Shown: positions 33,689 to 42,763, counted from the stretch's first letter. The stretch: DNA of 64,000 nucleotides from DTU072 sp050309775 (GCA_050309775.1 JBNRMV010000012.1:1-64000); one strand, 5' to 3'. The notes: a model not told the origin generated them from the sequence alone. Made by a program: numbers and translations.

Positions 33689-35968
33689 TTATTCGTCGTT
33701 CTTCTTGAATAAGTCCGCCAGCGTAACCACACTTGAAGATGAGATATATTCTCTGGGCTCGTCCGCGTCCTCTGTCCGTCTTCTTCTTTCCCTTTTTTCG
33801 GGTCTTTCCTGCCCTTCCATTCTCTTGTTGAATTGCGCAATTCTGGAGGGTCTGTCTTCGTCGGAACCGCCCTCAACTTCGGTATCTGTGATGGGCGCTT
33901 CTTCCTCGGGCAGCAACTCTTTTATGCTGAGTGTTATTCTGTCGTTATCGATAGCCATTACCTTGACTTCAACTTCGTCGCCTTCTTTCAGCGCCTCGTC
34001 GGCATTCTTTATCCAGCCATGATTTATTTGGCTGATATGCACAAGACCGTCTATGCCGGGTTCAAGTTCTACGAAAGCGCCAAACTTCACAAGGCGTACC
34101 ACCTTTCCTTTTGTTACGGTGCCGACCGGGTACTTTGTCATGGCTATTTCTTCAGGTTTTGGTTGCAACTGCTTGTAGCCAAGTGAAATCTTGCCGTTTT
34201 CACGGTCTACGCTCAATACTTGGAAATCATATACGGTGTTGAGATTCAGGACTTCGTCGGGTGAATTTATTTTCTTTCTGCTCCAGCTGAGTTCGGAATT
34301 GTGTACCAATGCGTCCATATACTTCAAGCTGACAAAAGCTCCGAACGATGCAAATCTCTTTACTTTGCCGGAAACAACGCTTCCTTCGGGAATGCTGTTC
34401 CAAAATTCTTCTTCTCTCTGCGCTCTTTCTTCCTCAAGAACTATACGCTGTGAAGCAACGATTCTCTTGGGGTTGCGCGGACGCTTTGTTTCGTCGTCGC
34501 TTGTCTCGGGCTCATCTTTGGGGGGCAATGCTTTCAAGCGCAAAGGCTTGTTGAGATATTCTGAAAGATTTTGGACAAAGCCGATGCGTATCTGTGAAGC
34601 CGGAACAAACACGGTGTATGTGCCTATTTTGCCCAACAGTCCGCCTTTTACTTCCTGCGTGCATGCAAGTGTGAACTCGTCGCCTGCAAGAATGCCTTTT
34701 ACTTTTTCGTCATCTATTTTCAAAGCGTCATAAGCCTTCTTGGAAAGATTTATGGATTTATTGCTTTTGTCGCTGCCTTTGGGGATTATTACAACTTCGA
34801 CTTCCATGCCCGGCTTGTAATTTTCGGGGGAATAGCTGCCGTCAATCTCCGCCTCATCCTTGTCTATGAAACCGGTATCATTCTTGCCGGCGTTGTCAAG
34901 AGCTACCAAAATACCTGTGCTGTCGGCTGACACAACGCTTCCTTTCAAACGCATGCCCTCTCTGTACTGGCGAGGAGCATATTTTTTCATGGCGTCGTCC
35001 ATAGTCAGCTTTTTTTCTTCTTTCTTAGGGGTCTTCTTTGGTGCTTCAACCGGCTTTTCTGCAGCGGTTTCTGTTTGTTGTTCAGCCGCGGTATCTTGGC
35101 TTAGTTTGACATCTTCGATGATGACGGTGTCATTGTTTGTTTCGATCATTGTTCTTATAACCTCCGTAATCAACTCCGTCGGAGTTGACGCGCCGGACAT
35201 CAGTCCCAGCTTTGAAATATTTTTTATCTGCGCCGATTTTGCGTCGGATACATTTGAAATTAGATAAACAAAAGGGCAACGCTGTTTAGCAATCTGTACA
35301 AGTCTGTTTGTGTTAGAGCTGGATTTGTCACCCACAACAACCAAAGCATCTGACATGGTAGATAATAAAATTGCTTCTTTTTGTCTTTCTAAAGTAGTAT
35401 AGCAAATACTATCATAGAAAACAACTATTTTAGCTAATTTTGTTGCAAGTATTTGTATATTTTTCTTTATTTCTTTATATTTATTGATATCAAAGGTCGT
35501 TTGGCAAACAATAGAAAACTTGTCCGCAAGGGAAAAATCCATATCTTTTTCGGCGGAAATAATCTGCGCATTGTCGCACCAACCGGCAATGCCTTTTACT
35601 TCGGTATGCTCTGCGTCGCCAATAATGACGATGCCGTATCCCTGTGCGCAATGCCGCTCCACCCTCTCATGAATTTTTTTAACAAAAGGACAAGTGGCGT
35701 CAACGATTTTTACGCCATTTTGTTGCAATTTTTCTATTGTTTTTTTTGGCGCGCCGTGAGATGAAATAATCAGCGTATCTTTTTCGTCCAGAGCCGATAT
35801 GTCATAAATGGCAAAAACGCCTGCCGCCTCCAGCGTTTTAATTACGGTCTCATTATGAATGAGTTTTCCCAAAGTATAAATGATTTTGTCTTTTCGTTCG
35901 CCAAGCGCAATGTCAATGGCATTCTGTACGCCGCCACAAAAACCCGTGGTGCCGCGATAAATCAGCAT
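33689..35968 (-). CDS. ispH: IspH (HMBPP reductase) fused to ribosomal protein S1
   Basis: A 759-residue two-part protein. Residues 1 to about 285 are IspH/LytB, the last enzyme of the MEP isoprenoid pathway, with three iron-sulfur cysteines in GFCGGVQNA, VDATCPFVKK and YDSICYTTLERQ, plus HTEVKG. A linker rich in Ala/Lys/Glu (about 290-335) leads to four S1 RNA-binding repeats (GSVVSADSTGILVALD, GILAGDEFTLACTQEV, GKVKRFASFGAFVSL, GKVVRLVKFGAFVELEPGIDG) and a charged tail. This fusion occurs in many Clostridia. It overlaps cmk by seven bases; with cmk and the flavoprotein it forms an operon. Confidence 0.95.
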   Translation of the reverse strand: MLIYRGTTGFCGGVQNAIDIALGERKDKIIYTLGKLIHNETVIKTLEAAGVFAIYDISALDEKDTLIISSHGAPKKTIEKLQQNGVKIVDATCPFVKKIHERVERHCAQGYGIVIIGDAEHTEVKGIAGWCDNAQIISAEKDMDFSLADKFSIVCQTTFDINKYKEIKKNIQILATKLAKIVVFYDSICYTTLERQKEAILLSTMSDALVVVGDKSSSNTNRLVQIAKQRCPFVYLISNVSDAKSAQIKNISKLGLMSGASTPTELITEVIRTMIETNNDTVIIEDVKLSQDTAAEQQTETAAEKPVEAPKKTPKKEEKKLTMDDAMKKYAPRQYREGMRLKGSVVSADSTGILVALDNAGKNDTGFIDKDEAEIDGSYSPENYKPGMEVEVVIIPKGSDKSNKSINLSKKAYDALKIDDEKVKGILAGDEFTLACTQEVKGGLLGKIGTYTVFVPASQIRIGFVQNLSEYLNKPLRLKALPPKDEPETSDDETKRPRNPKRIVASQRIVLEEERAQREEEFWNSIPEGSVVSGKVKRFASFGAFVSLKYMDALVHNSELSWSRKKINSPDEVLNLNTVYDFQVLSVDRENGKISLGYKQLQPKPEEIAMTKYPVGTVTKGKVVRLVKFGAFVELEPGIDGLVHISQINHGWIKNADEALKEGDEVEVKVMAIDNDRITLSIKELLPEEEAPITDTEVEGGSDEDRPSRIAQFNKRMEGQERPEKRERRRRTEDADEPREYISSSSVVTLADLFKKNDE

Positions 35969-36618
35969 ATATACTCCTTGATTTTTGATTTTACTTCAGG
36001 AATTGACATAAATGAAGTGTCAATGACCACAGCGCCGTCGGGTATGACAAGCGGAGCAAATGCCCTTGTAGTGTCCTGCAAGTCTCTCTTTTTTATGTCT
36101 TCAAGCACGCCCTCAAGTGTGACATCTGCGCCTTTTTCTATCAATTCCAGATACCGCCTTTTTGCCCTAATGTCGGCGGCTGCCGTCATATAGAACTTGT
36201 ATTTGGCTTCAGGAAGTACATAAGAACCGATATCCCTGCCGTCTATTACGCAATCGGTCTTTGCGGCAATTATGCGCTGCAATTCAACCATTTTCAGCCG
36301 AACTTCGGGAATTTTTGAAATAGTAGAAGCCGCCATAGATATATTATGCTCTCTTATGAAAGGCGTAACATCCTCGCCGCAGATATATATTTTTTGTTCG
36401 CCGCTGATATATTTAATATCCATGCGGATACCGCAAAGTATGTCAAGAACAGCAGGCGCATCTGCCGGGTCTACGCCCTTTTGTAATGCATAATACGCCG
36501 TAGCGCGGTACATTGCGCCTGTGTCAAGATAGGTCATGCCTAAATCTTTTGAAAGTTCCTTTGCTATGGTGCTTTTGCCGCTGCCGCTAGGTCCGTCAAT
36601 TGTTATGTTCTTTGCCAT
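35962..36618 (-). CDS. cmk: Cytidylate kinase
   Basis: Phosphorylates CMP and dCMP. The 218 residues begin MAKNITIDGPSGSGKSTIAKELSK (P-loop), followed by YLDTGAMYRATAYYAL, the CMP-binding insert and VIDGRDIGSYVLPEAKYKFYMTA. The start is ATG 36618 after AAGGAG; a longer upstream extension of 30 codons in frame is not supported by the family. In Firmicutes cmk, ispH and S1 often sit together, as here. Confidence 0.95.
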   Translation of the reverse strand: MAKNITIDGPSGSGKSTIAKELSKDLGMTYLDTGAMYRATAYYALQKGVDPADAPAVLDILCGIRMDIKYISGEQKIYICGEDVTPFIREHNISMAASTISKIPEVRLKMVELQRIIAAKTDCVIDGRDIGSYVLPEAKYKFYMTAAADIRAKRRYLELIEKGADVTLEGVLEDIKKRDLQDTTRAFAPLVIPDGAVVIDTSFMSIPEVKSKIKEYIC

Positions 36619-36628
36619 TTGTTTCTCC

Positions 36629-37885
36629 TTATCGTATACTTTGGTTTCCCGCAGCGCAGCCCGTAGAAAAAGCCAACTGAAGATTGTATCCGCCCGTAAG
36701 CGCGTCAATATCGATTATTTCGCCGGCAAAATACAGGTTGTCAACAAGCTTGCTTTGCATGGTTTTTGGATTTATTTCCTTAACACAAACACCGCCGGCG
36801 GTGACTATGCCTTGATTTATGTCCGCAAGCGCCGCAATGTCAAACTTCAGTGTTTTTAAGAGCGCCGCCAGACCGTGCCGTTGTTCGCGCGTTATGTTGT
36901 TGACAAAAGCCTCGCCGTTTATTCCTGACAAAGCTATTATAAACGCTATAAGCTTTGATGGCAATAAATCATTCAACGAATTTTTATAAAATTTGTTTTT
37001 ATTGTTGTCAAAATCCCGCAAAAGGCGTTTATCCAGCATTTGAAAGTCAAGCGCCGGCTTCAAATCCAGCGTCAGACTTATGTCTTTCAGGTTGATTCTG
37101 TTTATTTTGCTTGAAAGCGAAAGAATAATCGGACCAGACACTCCGTTGTGCGTAAAAAGCATTTCGCCGAACTCTTTGTGCAAAACTTTTCCTTCAAATG
37201 AACGAATAGATGCCTCAACATTTTTTAATGACAGCCCCTGTAGCGACGGTAATTTTTCAAAAGCTATCCTTTGACCGCTTGCAGAATAACAGCTTTCAAG
37301 AATAAGCGGCGCCAATGCCGGGCGCAACGGAACTATGGTATGTCCGCAGCTTTGCGCAAGAGCATAACCGCTGCCGTCAGAGCCGGTTGCGCTATAACTT
37401 TTTCCGCCCGTTGCAAGAATAACCTTGTCGGGAAAAAACTCATCGTTTTCGGTAAGAATTTTAATTATTTTATTATCTTTAAGTACAAAATCAACAACTT
37501 TTTGATTATACAAAACAGTAACGCCTGCGCTGTCAAGCATCTTTTTGAAGGTCTTAATGACATCGTTTGACTTGTCGGAAATGGGAAAAACTCTGTTGCC
37601 TCGCTCAGTTTTTGTCGGCAGGCCGTTGCTCTCCATCATCTTTATGACTGCCTCAGGCGGCAGCATGCGCAAGGCGCCGCTGGCAAATCTCGGATTTGAA
37701 ACGGTATTTTCAATATAGTCGTTGAAACCTGAAAGGTTTGTAATATTGCATCGCCCCTTTCCCGTAATATAAAGTTTTTTTCCAAGTTTTTCGTTGCGTT
37801 CAAGGATAGTAACTTCGCCGTTTTGGGCGGCAAAGATTGCAGACATCATGCCTGCGGCTCCGCCGCCTATCACAAAAATTTTCAT
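36629..37885 (-). CDS. FAD-dependent oxidoreductase, BaiN/HI0933 family
   Basis: A 418-residue flavoprotein with an N-terminal dinucleotide fold MKIFVIGGGAAGMMSAIFAAQNG, the family hallmark KLGKKLYITGKGRCNITN, VILATGGKSYSATGSDG, and a C-terminal FAD motif NLYFAGEIIDIDALTGGYNLQLAFSTG. The prototype BaiN acts on bile acid intermediates, but most relatives have no known substrate, so only the fold and cofactor are safe. It begins two bases after the decarboxylase operon ends and precedes cmk by ten bases. Confidence 0.88.
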   Translation of the reverse strand: MKIFVIGGGAAGMMSAIFAAQNGEVTILERNEKLGKKLYITGKGRCNITNLSGFNDYIENTVSNPRFASGALRMLPPEAVIKMMESNGLPTKTERGNRVFPISDKSNDVIKTFKKMLDSAGVTVLYNQKVVDFVLKDNKIIKILTENDEFFPDKVILATGGKSYSATGSDGSGYALAQSCGHTIVPLRPALAPLILESCYSASGQRIAFEKLPSLQGLSLKNVEASIRSFEGKVLHKEFGEMLFTHNGVSGPIILSLSSKINRINLKDISLTLDLKPALDFQMLDKRLLRDFDNNKNKFYKNSLNDLLPSKLIAFIIALSGINGEAFVNNITREQRHGLAALLKTLKFDIAALADINQGIVTAGGVCVKEINPKTMQSKLVDNLYFAGEIIDIDALTGGYNLQLAFSTGCAAGNQSIR

Positions 37886-37887
37886 GT

Positions 37888-39288
37888 CTATACCGGATGT
37901 ATTCTGTTTTCTCCGTCCATCATATTGCCGTCAATGCCCAGCTGTTTTGCTTGGCGCCATTTGAAAAAGTTCTTTGACACCTGCGGGAACATGCAATAAG
38001 ACAACACATCCTCCTCTTTTGTGTAGTATTCCTTCATCTCTTCTTTATATAATTCATATTCGGGCTTCAGCAGGTCTGCCGGGCGCACTGTTATGCGCTT
38101 CTCGTCGCCTATGCACTTCTTTACCACTTCAGCATCTGGCTCGGCAGGAAGTTGTCCGTATTCGCCGCGCAGCAAGCCTTTTGTTTCTTTGGTGACTATT
38201 TTGTACCTTTCGCCGGAGATGACATTAAACACTGATTGTGTGCCGACTATTTGGCTGGTGGGAGTGACAAGCGGCGGATAGCCCAGTTCTTTTCTGACTT
38301 TTGGTATCTCGTCAAGCACTTGTTGATATTTGTCAGAGGCGCCCTGCTCTTTCAGCTGATTTACTAGGTTAGACAGCATGCCGCCCGGCACTTGATATAT
38401 CAAGGCGTTGACATCGACTCTAAGTATTTTTGAATTGATAAATCCGTCTTTGGTCAATCTGTCAGCTACGGTTTTGAAGTGTTCGGCAATGTCGGTAAGC
38501 AGAGTCAAATCAATACCTGTATCATATGGCGTGCCTTGCAGCGCCGCCACAAGCGGCTCGGTAGCAGGTTGAGAAGTGCCGTTTCCAAAGGGTGACAGCG
38601 CAGTATCTACGATATCAACGCCGGCTTCGCAAGCCTTGAGATATGTCATATCTCCCGTTCCTGTGGTGTTGTGCGTGTGCAAATGAATGGGGATATCAAC
38701 TTCTGACTTAATTGCTTTAATCAAATCATAAGCGGCATAAGGCAAAAGCAGGTTGGCCATATCTTTTATGCAAAGAATATCGGCGCCCATGTCTTTGAGT
38801 TTTTTTGCCAGTTTGACAAAATAGTCCTGATTGTGTACGGGACTGGTGGTATAGCTTAGCGCCGCCTCACATATACCGCCGTATTTTTTTGTGGCATTGA
38901 TTGAGGTTTCGAGATTGCGGATATCATTCAGCGCGTCAAATATTCTCATGACCTCTATGCCGTTCTCAATAGCTTTTTTTACAAACAATTCCACGACATC
39001 GTCAGCATAGTGTTTGTAGCCCAAGAGGTTTTGCCCTCTCAAAAGCATTTGAAGTTTTGTTTTCGGCATAGCCTCTTTTATAGCTTTCAGTCTGTACCAT
39101 GGGTCTTCGTTCAAAAAACGCAGACAGCTGTCAAAAGTAGCGCCGCCCCAACATTCAACTGAAAAATATCCGACCTTGTCCAACCTTTCAAGCGCAGGCA
39201 ACATATCCTTCAAAGTCATTCTTGTAGCCGCCTGTGACTGGTGACCGTCTCTCAAAATAGTTTCTGTTATCAATAGTTTTTTTGCCAT
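37888..39288 (-). CDS. oadA: Oxaloacetate decarboxylase alpha / pyruvate carboxylase subunit B-type carboxyltransferase
   Basis: The 466-residue carboxyltransferase that moves CO2 between a 2-oxoacid and biotin. It shows ITETILRDGHQSQAATRM at the N-terminus (metal-binding Asp), VECWGGATFDSCLRFLNEDPW, the lysine in ILCIKDMANLL and the metal site IHLHTHNTTGTG. It stops after the PYC_OADA domain and has no biotinyl domain; biotin is carried by the separate protein encoded three genes upstream. It is the last gene of the five-gene operon. Confidence 0.93.
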   Translation of the reverse strand: MAKKLLITETILRDGHQSQAATRMTLKDMLPALERLDKVGYFSVECWGGATFDSCLRFLNEDPWYRLKAIKEAMPKTKLQMLLRGQNLLGYKHYADDVVELFVKKAIENGIEVMRIFDALNDIRNLETSINATKKYGGICEAALSYTTSPVHNQDYFVKLAKKLKDMGADILCIKDMANLLLPYAAYDLIKAIKSEVDIPIHLHTHNTTGTGDMTYLKACEAGVDIVDTALSPFGNGTSQPATEPLVAALQGTPYDTGIDLTLLTDIAEHFKTVADRLTKDGFINSKILRVDVNALIYQVPGGMLSNLVNQLKEQGASDKYQQVLDEIPKVRKELGYPPLVTPTSQIVGTQSVFNVISGERYKIVTKETKGLLRGEYGQLPAEPDAEVVKKCIGDEKRITVRPADLLKPEYELYKEEMKEYYTKEEDVLSYCMFPQVSKNFFKWRQAKQLGIDGNMMDGENRIHPV

Positions 39289-39300
39289 TTTGCCTCCTTA

Positions 39301-40536
39301 TTATCCGAACATGGCTATCAATACGCCGGCTGCGACAGCAGAGCCGATAACACCGGCTACATTTGGTCCCATCGCATGCATCAGCAAATAATTGTCTGGG
39401 TCTTCTTTTCGTCCTACATCTTGCGCTACCCTAGCCGCCATTGGAACTGCCGAAACGCCGGCTGCGCCGATAAGCGGATTGATTTTTCCGCCGGACAGTT
39501 TGCTCATAAGTTTTCCGAGTAACACTCCGCTGGCAGTGCCGAAAGAAAAAGCCAGCACTCCCAACACAACGATAAGCAGTGTTTGCAATTGCAGGAAAGT
39601 CGGAGCATATGCCTTTGCGCCAACAACAATTCCCAAAAATATCGTAACAATGTTTATGAGTTCATTTTTTGCCGTATTTGTCAAGCGCGGCACAACCCCA
39701 GATTCCTTGAAAAGGTTGCCTAGCATCAACATTCCGATAAGCGGCAATGCCGAGGGTAAAATAATTCCGACAAGCGCCGATACCACAAGCGGAAATATGA
39801 TTTTTTCTTTCTTAGATACCGGGCGCAGCTGTTCCATTCTGATAAGCCGCTCTTTCTTTGTGGTCAGCAATTTCATAATGGGCGGCTGAATGACAGGCAC
39901 AAGCGCCATATAAGAATATGCGGCAATGGCTATCGCCGGCAGCAAATCAGCCGTCCCCGGAGCTCCGTTGCCAAAAGATGCAAGATGCGCCATTTTTTGC
40001 GTAAGATAAATTGCCGTCGGGCCGTCAGCTCCGCCGATTATTGCAATCGATGACGCTCCTGCCTCATTAAATCCAAGAAGAAGCGCACCAAAAAAGGTAA
40101 TGAATATTCCGAACTGAGCCGCAGCGCCCAGAAGTAAACTTCTTGGGTTAGCTATCAAAGGTCCAAAGTCCGTCATTGCGCCAATGCCTAAGAAAATAAG
40201 CGGCGGAAATATTACCCAATCCACACCTTTGTAAAGATATGTGAAAAGTCCTCCGCCTCCTCCGCCTTCGGCTATCGGCGCAAAAAGTATGTTGTATGCG
40301 CCGGGAATGTTTATGATAAACATACCAAAGGCTATGGACAACAGCAAATTGGGCTCAAACTTCTTTACTATTGCAAGGTAGACCAAAAGACAGGCTATGC
40401 CCATCATGATGAATAGTCCCCAAATACCGAAATAATACCCCTCGGGATAAGTGTTTGTCATGAATCCTGTGCTTTCCCAAAGAGCTTTCATCGATTCAGC
40501 AAAGCCTTTCGCCGAGATAAAAATGTTTGTAGTCAT
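39301..40536 (-). CDS. oadB: Sodium-pumping decarboxylase beta subunit
   Basis: The 411-residue membrane subunit that decarboxylates carboxybiotin and exports sodium. It has about nine to eleven membrane helices. Family motifs present are FPPLIFLGIGAMTDFGPLIANP, GADGPTAIYLTQKMA (with the sodium-site Asp), NLFKESGVVPRLTNTA and the final GPNVAGVIGSAVAAGVLI. The N-terminus is about 30 residues longer than the shortest homologues. It lies nine bases after the biotin carrier gene and 12 before oadA. Confidence 0.93.
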   Translation of the reverse strand: MTTNIFISAKGFAESMKALWESTGFMTNTYPEGYYFGIWGLFIMMGIACLLVYLAIVKKFEPNLLLSIAFGMFIINIPGAYNILFAPIAEGGGGGGLFTYLYKGVDWVIFPPLIFLGIGAMTDFGPLIANPRSLLLGAAAQFGIFITFFGALLLGFNEAGASSIAIIGGADGPTAIYLTQKMAHLASFGNGAPGTADLLPAIAIAAYSYMALVPVIQPPIMKLLTTKKERLIRMEQLRPVSKKEKIIFPLVVSALVGIILPSALPLIGMLMLGNLFKESGVVPRLTNTAKNELINIVTIFLGIVVGAKAYAPTFLQLQTLLIVVLGVLAFSFGTASGVLLGKLMSKLSGGKINPLIGAAGVSAVPMAARVAQDVGRKEDPDNYLLMHAMGPNVAGVIGSAVAAGVLIAMFG

Positions 40537-40545
40537 AACAACCGC

Positions 40546-40914
40546 CTATGAAATTGTTGCCAACAGTTCGTCCGTACTTACGGTGGCGCCTTCGGCTACT
40601 GCAAATGTCACTGTTCCGTCGGCAGGAGATACTATGTCATTCTCCATTTTCATAGCTTCCAGCACAAGCAGTACATCTCCTTTCTTGACGGCAGAGCCGC
40701 TCTTAACCTTAAATTTTAAGATAGTTCCGGGCATCGGCGCATTCAGCTTTGTCCCGCCAACCGCAACAACCGGCGCTACGGGCGCCGCAGGCGCAGCACT
40801 CATCGGCTTGACCGTCGGCGCAACCGCCGGAGCAGCTGTTTGTCCGCCGGCAAAGTTTTCTTCTACTTCTACCTGATAAGATATTCCGTTTACTTTTATG
40901 TTAAATTTGCGCAT
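40546..40914 (-). CDS. Biotin carboxyl carrier protein (decarboxylase gamma/BCCP subunit)
   Basis: A 122-residue biotin carrier. The N-terminal FNIKVNGISYQVEVEE segment is typical, followed by a flexible Ala/Pro-rich linker (about 24-52) and the biotinyl domain with the attachment motif VLEAMKMEND, biotin on K89. It shuttles carboxyl groups between the carboxyltransferase(s) and the beta subunit. It is encoded between oadG and oadB. Confidence 0.95.
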   Translation of the reverse strand: MRKFNIKVNGISYQVEVEENFAGGQTAAPAVAPTVKPMSAAPAAPVAPVVAVGGTKLNAPMPGTILKFKVKSGSAVKKGDVLLVLEAMKMENDIVSPADGTVTFAVAEGATVSTDELLATIS

Positions 40915-40928
40915 GTTTCCTCCAAATA

Positions 40929-41237
40929 TTATATCCTTTTGATTGATTTTACTATAAAGTTGGCTCTCGCCTTGTTTGTTACACCTGCATTTTCTTCCTC
41001 AAGTATTATGGTTATTGCAGCTGTGATTGCCGCAACTACGGCGTCATCGTGCCGAACTTCTGCAACTTGGGGTTGTGGCGGCTCTTGCTTTTCTACACTG
41101 CTTTTTTTGTTAAGTTTTTTCATAAAATTCAAAATGCAAACCAACAAAATAAGCGTAATGAAAGTAATGGACATGCCAATCAAGGTAGTCAAAGAGCCGA
41201 TAGAAAGTATTTCACCGATTTTTAGCGCCAGCACCAT
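40929..41237 (-). CDS. oadG: OadG/MmdD-type small subunit
   Basis: A 102-residue protein with one membrane helix (about 17-40: LTTLIGMSITFITLILLVCILNFMKKL), a charged, proline-containing linker (KQEPPQPQVAEVRHDD) and a C-terminal stretch AAITAAITIILEE. This layout matches the delta/gamma assembly subunit of sodium-pumping decarboxylases, which holds the carboxyltransferase to the membrane beta subunit. Sequence in this family is poorly conserved; operon position gives most of the support. Confidence 0.85.
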   Translation of the reverse strand: MVLALKIGEILSIGSLTTLIGMSITFITLILLVCILNFMKKLNKKSSVEKQEPPQPQVAEVRHDDAVVAAITAAITIILEEENAGVTNKARANFIVKSIKRI

Positions 41238-41244
41238 GTCAACC

Positions 41245-42630
41245 TCACTGTATCAGCATAGAAAGCGCGCTGGCAACATAAGGACGCAGCAATGCCGGTT
41301 CGATTATGTTGTCAATATAGCCTTCTTTTGCCGAAACAAAAGCGTTCATTTCTTCCGTTCTGTATTTTTCGGCAAGTTGTTTGCGCAGTTCGATAGGCTC
41401 GCCCTTTCCTTTGAGTTCCTTGCTATAAATAACGCTTGCGGCGGCATCTGAAGATATCGGCGCAATTCTTGCATTGGCAAACGCCAAAGAATAGTCAAAA
41501 CCGATTGATTTTGATACCAGCGATACATAGCTGAGCCCTATTGCGCTGCCTGTTACAACGGCAATTTTTGGCACTGTTGACAAAGCTATTCTGCGCATCA
41601 GTTTTGCGCCGCAAAGCACCAAACCTTTTTGTTCGCTCTCCAGGTCGGCAGATATGCCCTCGCTGTCCACAAGCGTTACAAGAGGCATGTCATATCTTTC
41701 AAGCATTTTTATAAAGGCGCTTGCTTTTTCCAGCGCAGCCGTACTAAACTTTTGGTTATTTGTTATGACAAGCCCTGCGGCAATTGAATTTATGGTGACA
41801 AAATAAGTCTTTATGTCCTTTGTGTAATCTGCAAAAAGTTCGATTGCGCTGCTTGCGTCGGCAAGCGCCGCAAGCAAGTTCTGCTCGTTTGGCTGAACAT
41901 TGAGAATGTCGCTTGTTCTGTTGGGGTCGTCGCCGCTGTTCAGAATGCTTTGGTTCATATAACCAAGGATTCTTTCTATCTTTTCCGGAATTTCGGCGGC
42001 AGCTTTGAAATATATTGTCGAAATAAGACTGTTCTGCGCATATGTTTGTTGTCCGACAAACTTTTGCGGAGTATCGCTGACATTTTCTGAAAGAGTCAGC
42101 GGCGGCGCTGCTGAAAGCACAGAGCTGTCAGACATAAAAACAAAGTCCGCAAGCGCAGCATACATGCCCATAAGCCCAACGGCATTGCCTTTCAATATGG
42201 CAATGTGCGGCGCATAGTCTTTTTGTTCAGCGGCGGCGGCAATAATTTCGGCATAACCCTCAAGCACAGTTACTCCCTCGCCCAATCTGGCGCCGGAACT
42301 GTCAATTATGGAAATTAGCGGCATTTCCGCATTCATACTCTTTTTTATGCACTTCAGGATTTTGTTTGCATGCGCTTTGTTGACGCTGCCGCCCAGCACT
42401 TCGGCATTTTGCGCAACTACGCATACCGGAATGTCCCTAAGTGTGGCATAACCTGTTATGACGCCCTCGCCCAAGGCATCGCTGCCGTCAAGATAACTTT
42501 TTCCACTCATAAAAACATCAGTCTCAACAAAAGAATCCTTGTCAAGAATGTCGGATAAAAAATCTCTTATTTTTTGGGAGTGGGAAAGAACCTTTGAGGT
42601 ATTGTCATTTAACAGTCCAATGTAATCCAT
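41245..42630 (-). CDS. Divergent MmdA/PccB-type acyl-CoA carboxyltransferase subunit
   Basis: A 461-residue crotonase-fold carboxyltransferase related to MmdA and to the 12S subunit of transcarboxylase. It shows VITGYATLRDIPVCVVAQNAEVLGGSVN, IIDSSGARLGEGV, a first oxyanion-hole region GNAVGLMGMYAALADFVFM and a second GSAIGLSYVSLVSKSIGFDYSLAF. The usual GGAAYSPAL and GGSYGAGNY glycine patterns are changed and the protein is about 50 residues shorter than typical MmdA, so catalytic competence and substrate are unsure. The start is ATG 42630 after GGAGG; upstream in-frame codons run into the leader. First gene of the operon. Confidence 0.8.
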   Translation of the reverse strand: MDYIGLLNDNTSKVLSHSQKIRDFLSDILDKDSFVETDVFMSGKSYLDGSDALGEGVITGYATLRDIPVCVVAQNAEVLGGSVNKAHANKILKCIKKSMNAEMPLISIIDSSGARLGEGVTVLEGYAEIIAAAAEQKDYAPHIAILKGNAVGLMGMYAALADFVFMSDSSVLSAAPPLTLSENVSDTPQKFVGQQTYAQNSLISTIYFKAAAEIPEKIERILGYMNQSILNSGDDPNRTSDILNVQPNEQNLLAALADASSAIELFADYTKDIKTYFVTINSIAAGLVITNNQKFSTAALEKASAFIKMLERYDMPLVTLVDSEGISADLESEQKGLVLCGAKLMRRIALSTVPKIAVVTGSAIGLSYVSLVSKSIGFDYSLAFANARIAPISSDAAASVIYSKELKGKGEPIELRKQLAEKYRTEEMNAFVSAKEGYIDNIIEPALLRPYVASALSMLIQ

Positions 42631-42644
42631 ATATAAAACCTCCG

Positions 42645-42701
42645 TTCTTAAATAAAAAAATATGCGGTTATATTTTGCGCAAGGCACAAATTTACCACAT
42701 A
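42645..42701 (-). terminator. Leader hairpin with T-run before the decarboxylase operon (possible attenuator)
   Basis: On the minus strand TATGTGGT pairs with ACCGCATA, and inside it TTTGTGC pairs with GCGCAAA around CTT, each with one G-U pair; together they span 42701-42661. Seven T and ATTT follow directly. The hairpin begins about where the promoter at 42706-42734 would start transcription and lies 31 bases before the gene start. It is either the rluB-side terminator or an attenuator of the operon. Confidence 0.6.
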
Positions 42702-42705
42702 TAGC

Positions 42706-42734
42706 ATTATAAACCAAATTACGGCTTTAATCAA
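42706..42734 (-). promoter_or_regulatory. Sigma-A-like promoter for the decarboxylase operon
   Basis: Read on the minus strand: TTGATT (42734-42729), 17 bases, TATAAT (42711-42706). The predicted transcription start is near 42699, giving a leader of about 70 bases that contains the hairpin and T-run. Confidence 0.7.
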
Positions 42735-42763
42735 CACCTTTTCTTAAAATATAGTAATTTTTT

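Noticed and set aside
33424..33876. A 150-codon minus-strand frame across the purB/ispH-S1 junction
   Set aside because: It is out of frame with both genes, crosses the hairpin between them and has a low-complexity, shadow-like composition.
40840..41451. A 203-codon plus-strand frame across the decarboxylase operon
   Set aside because: It is antisense to three recognised genes and has no ribosome site or domain.
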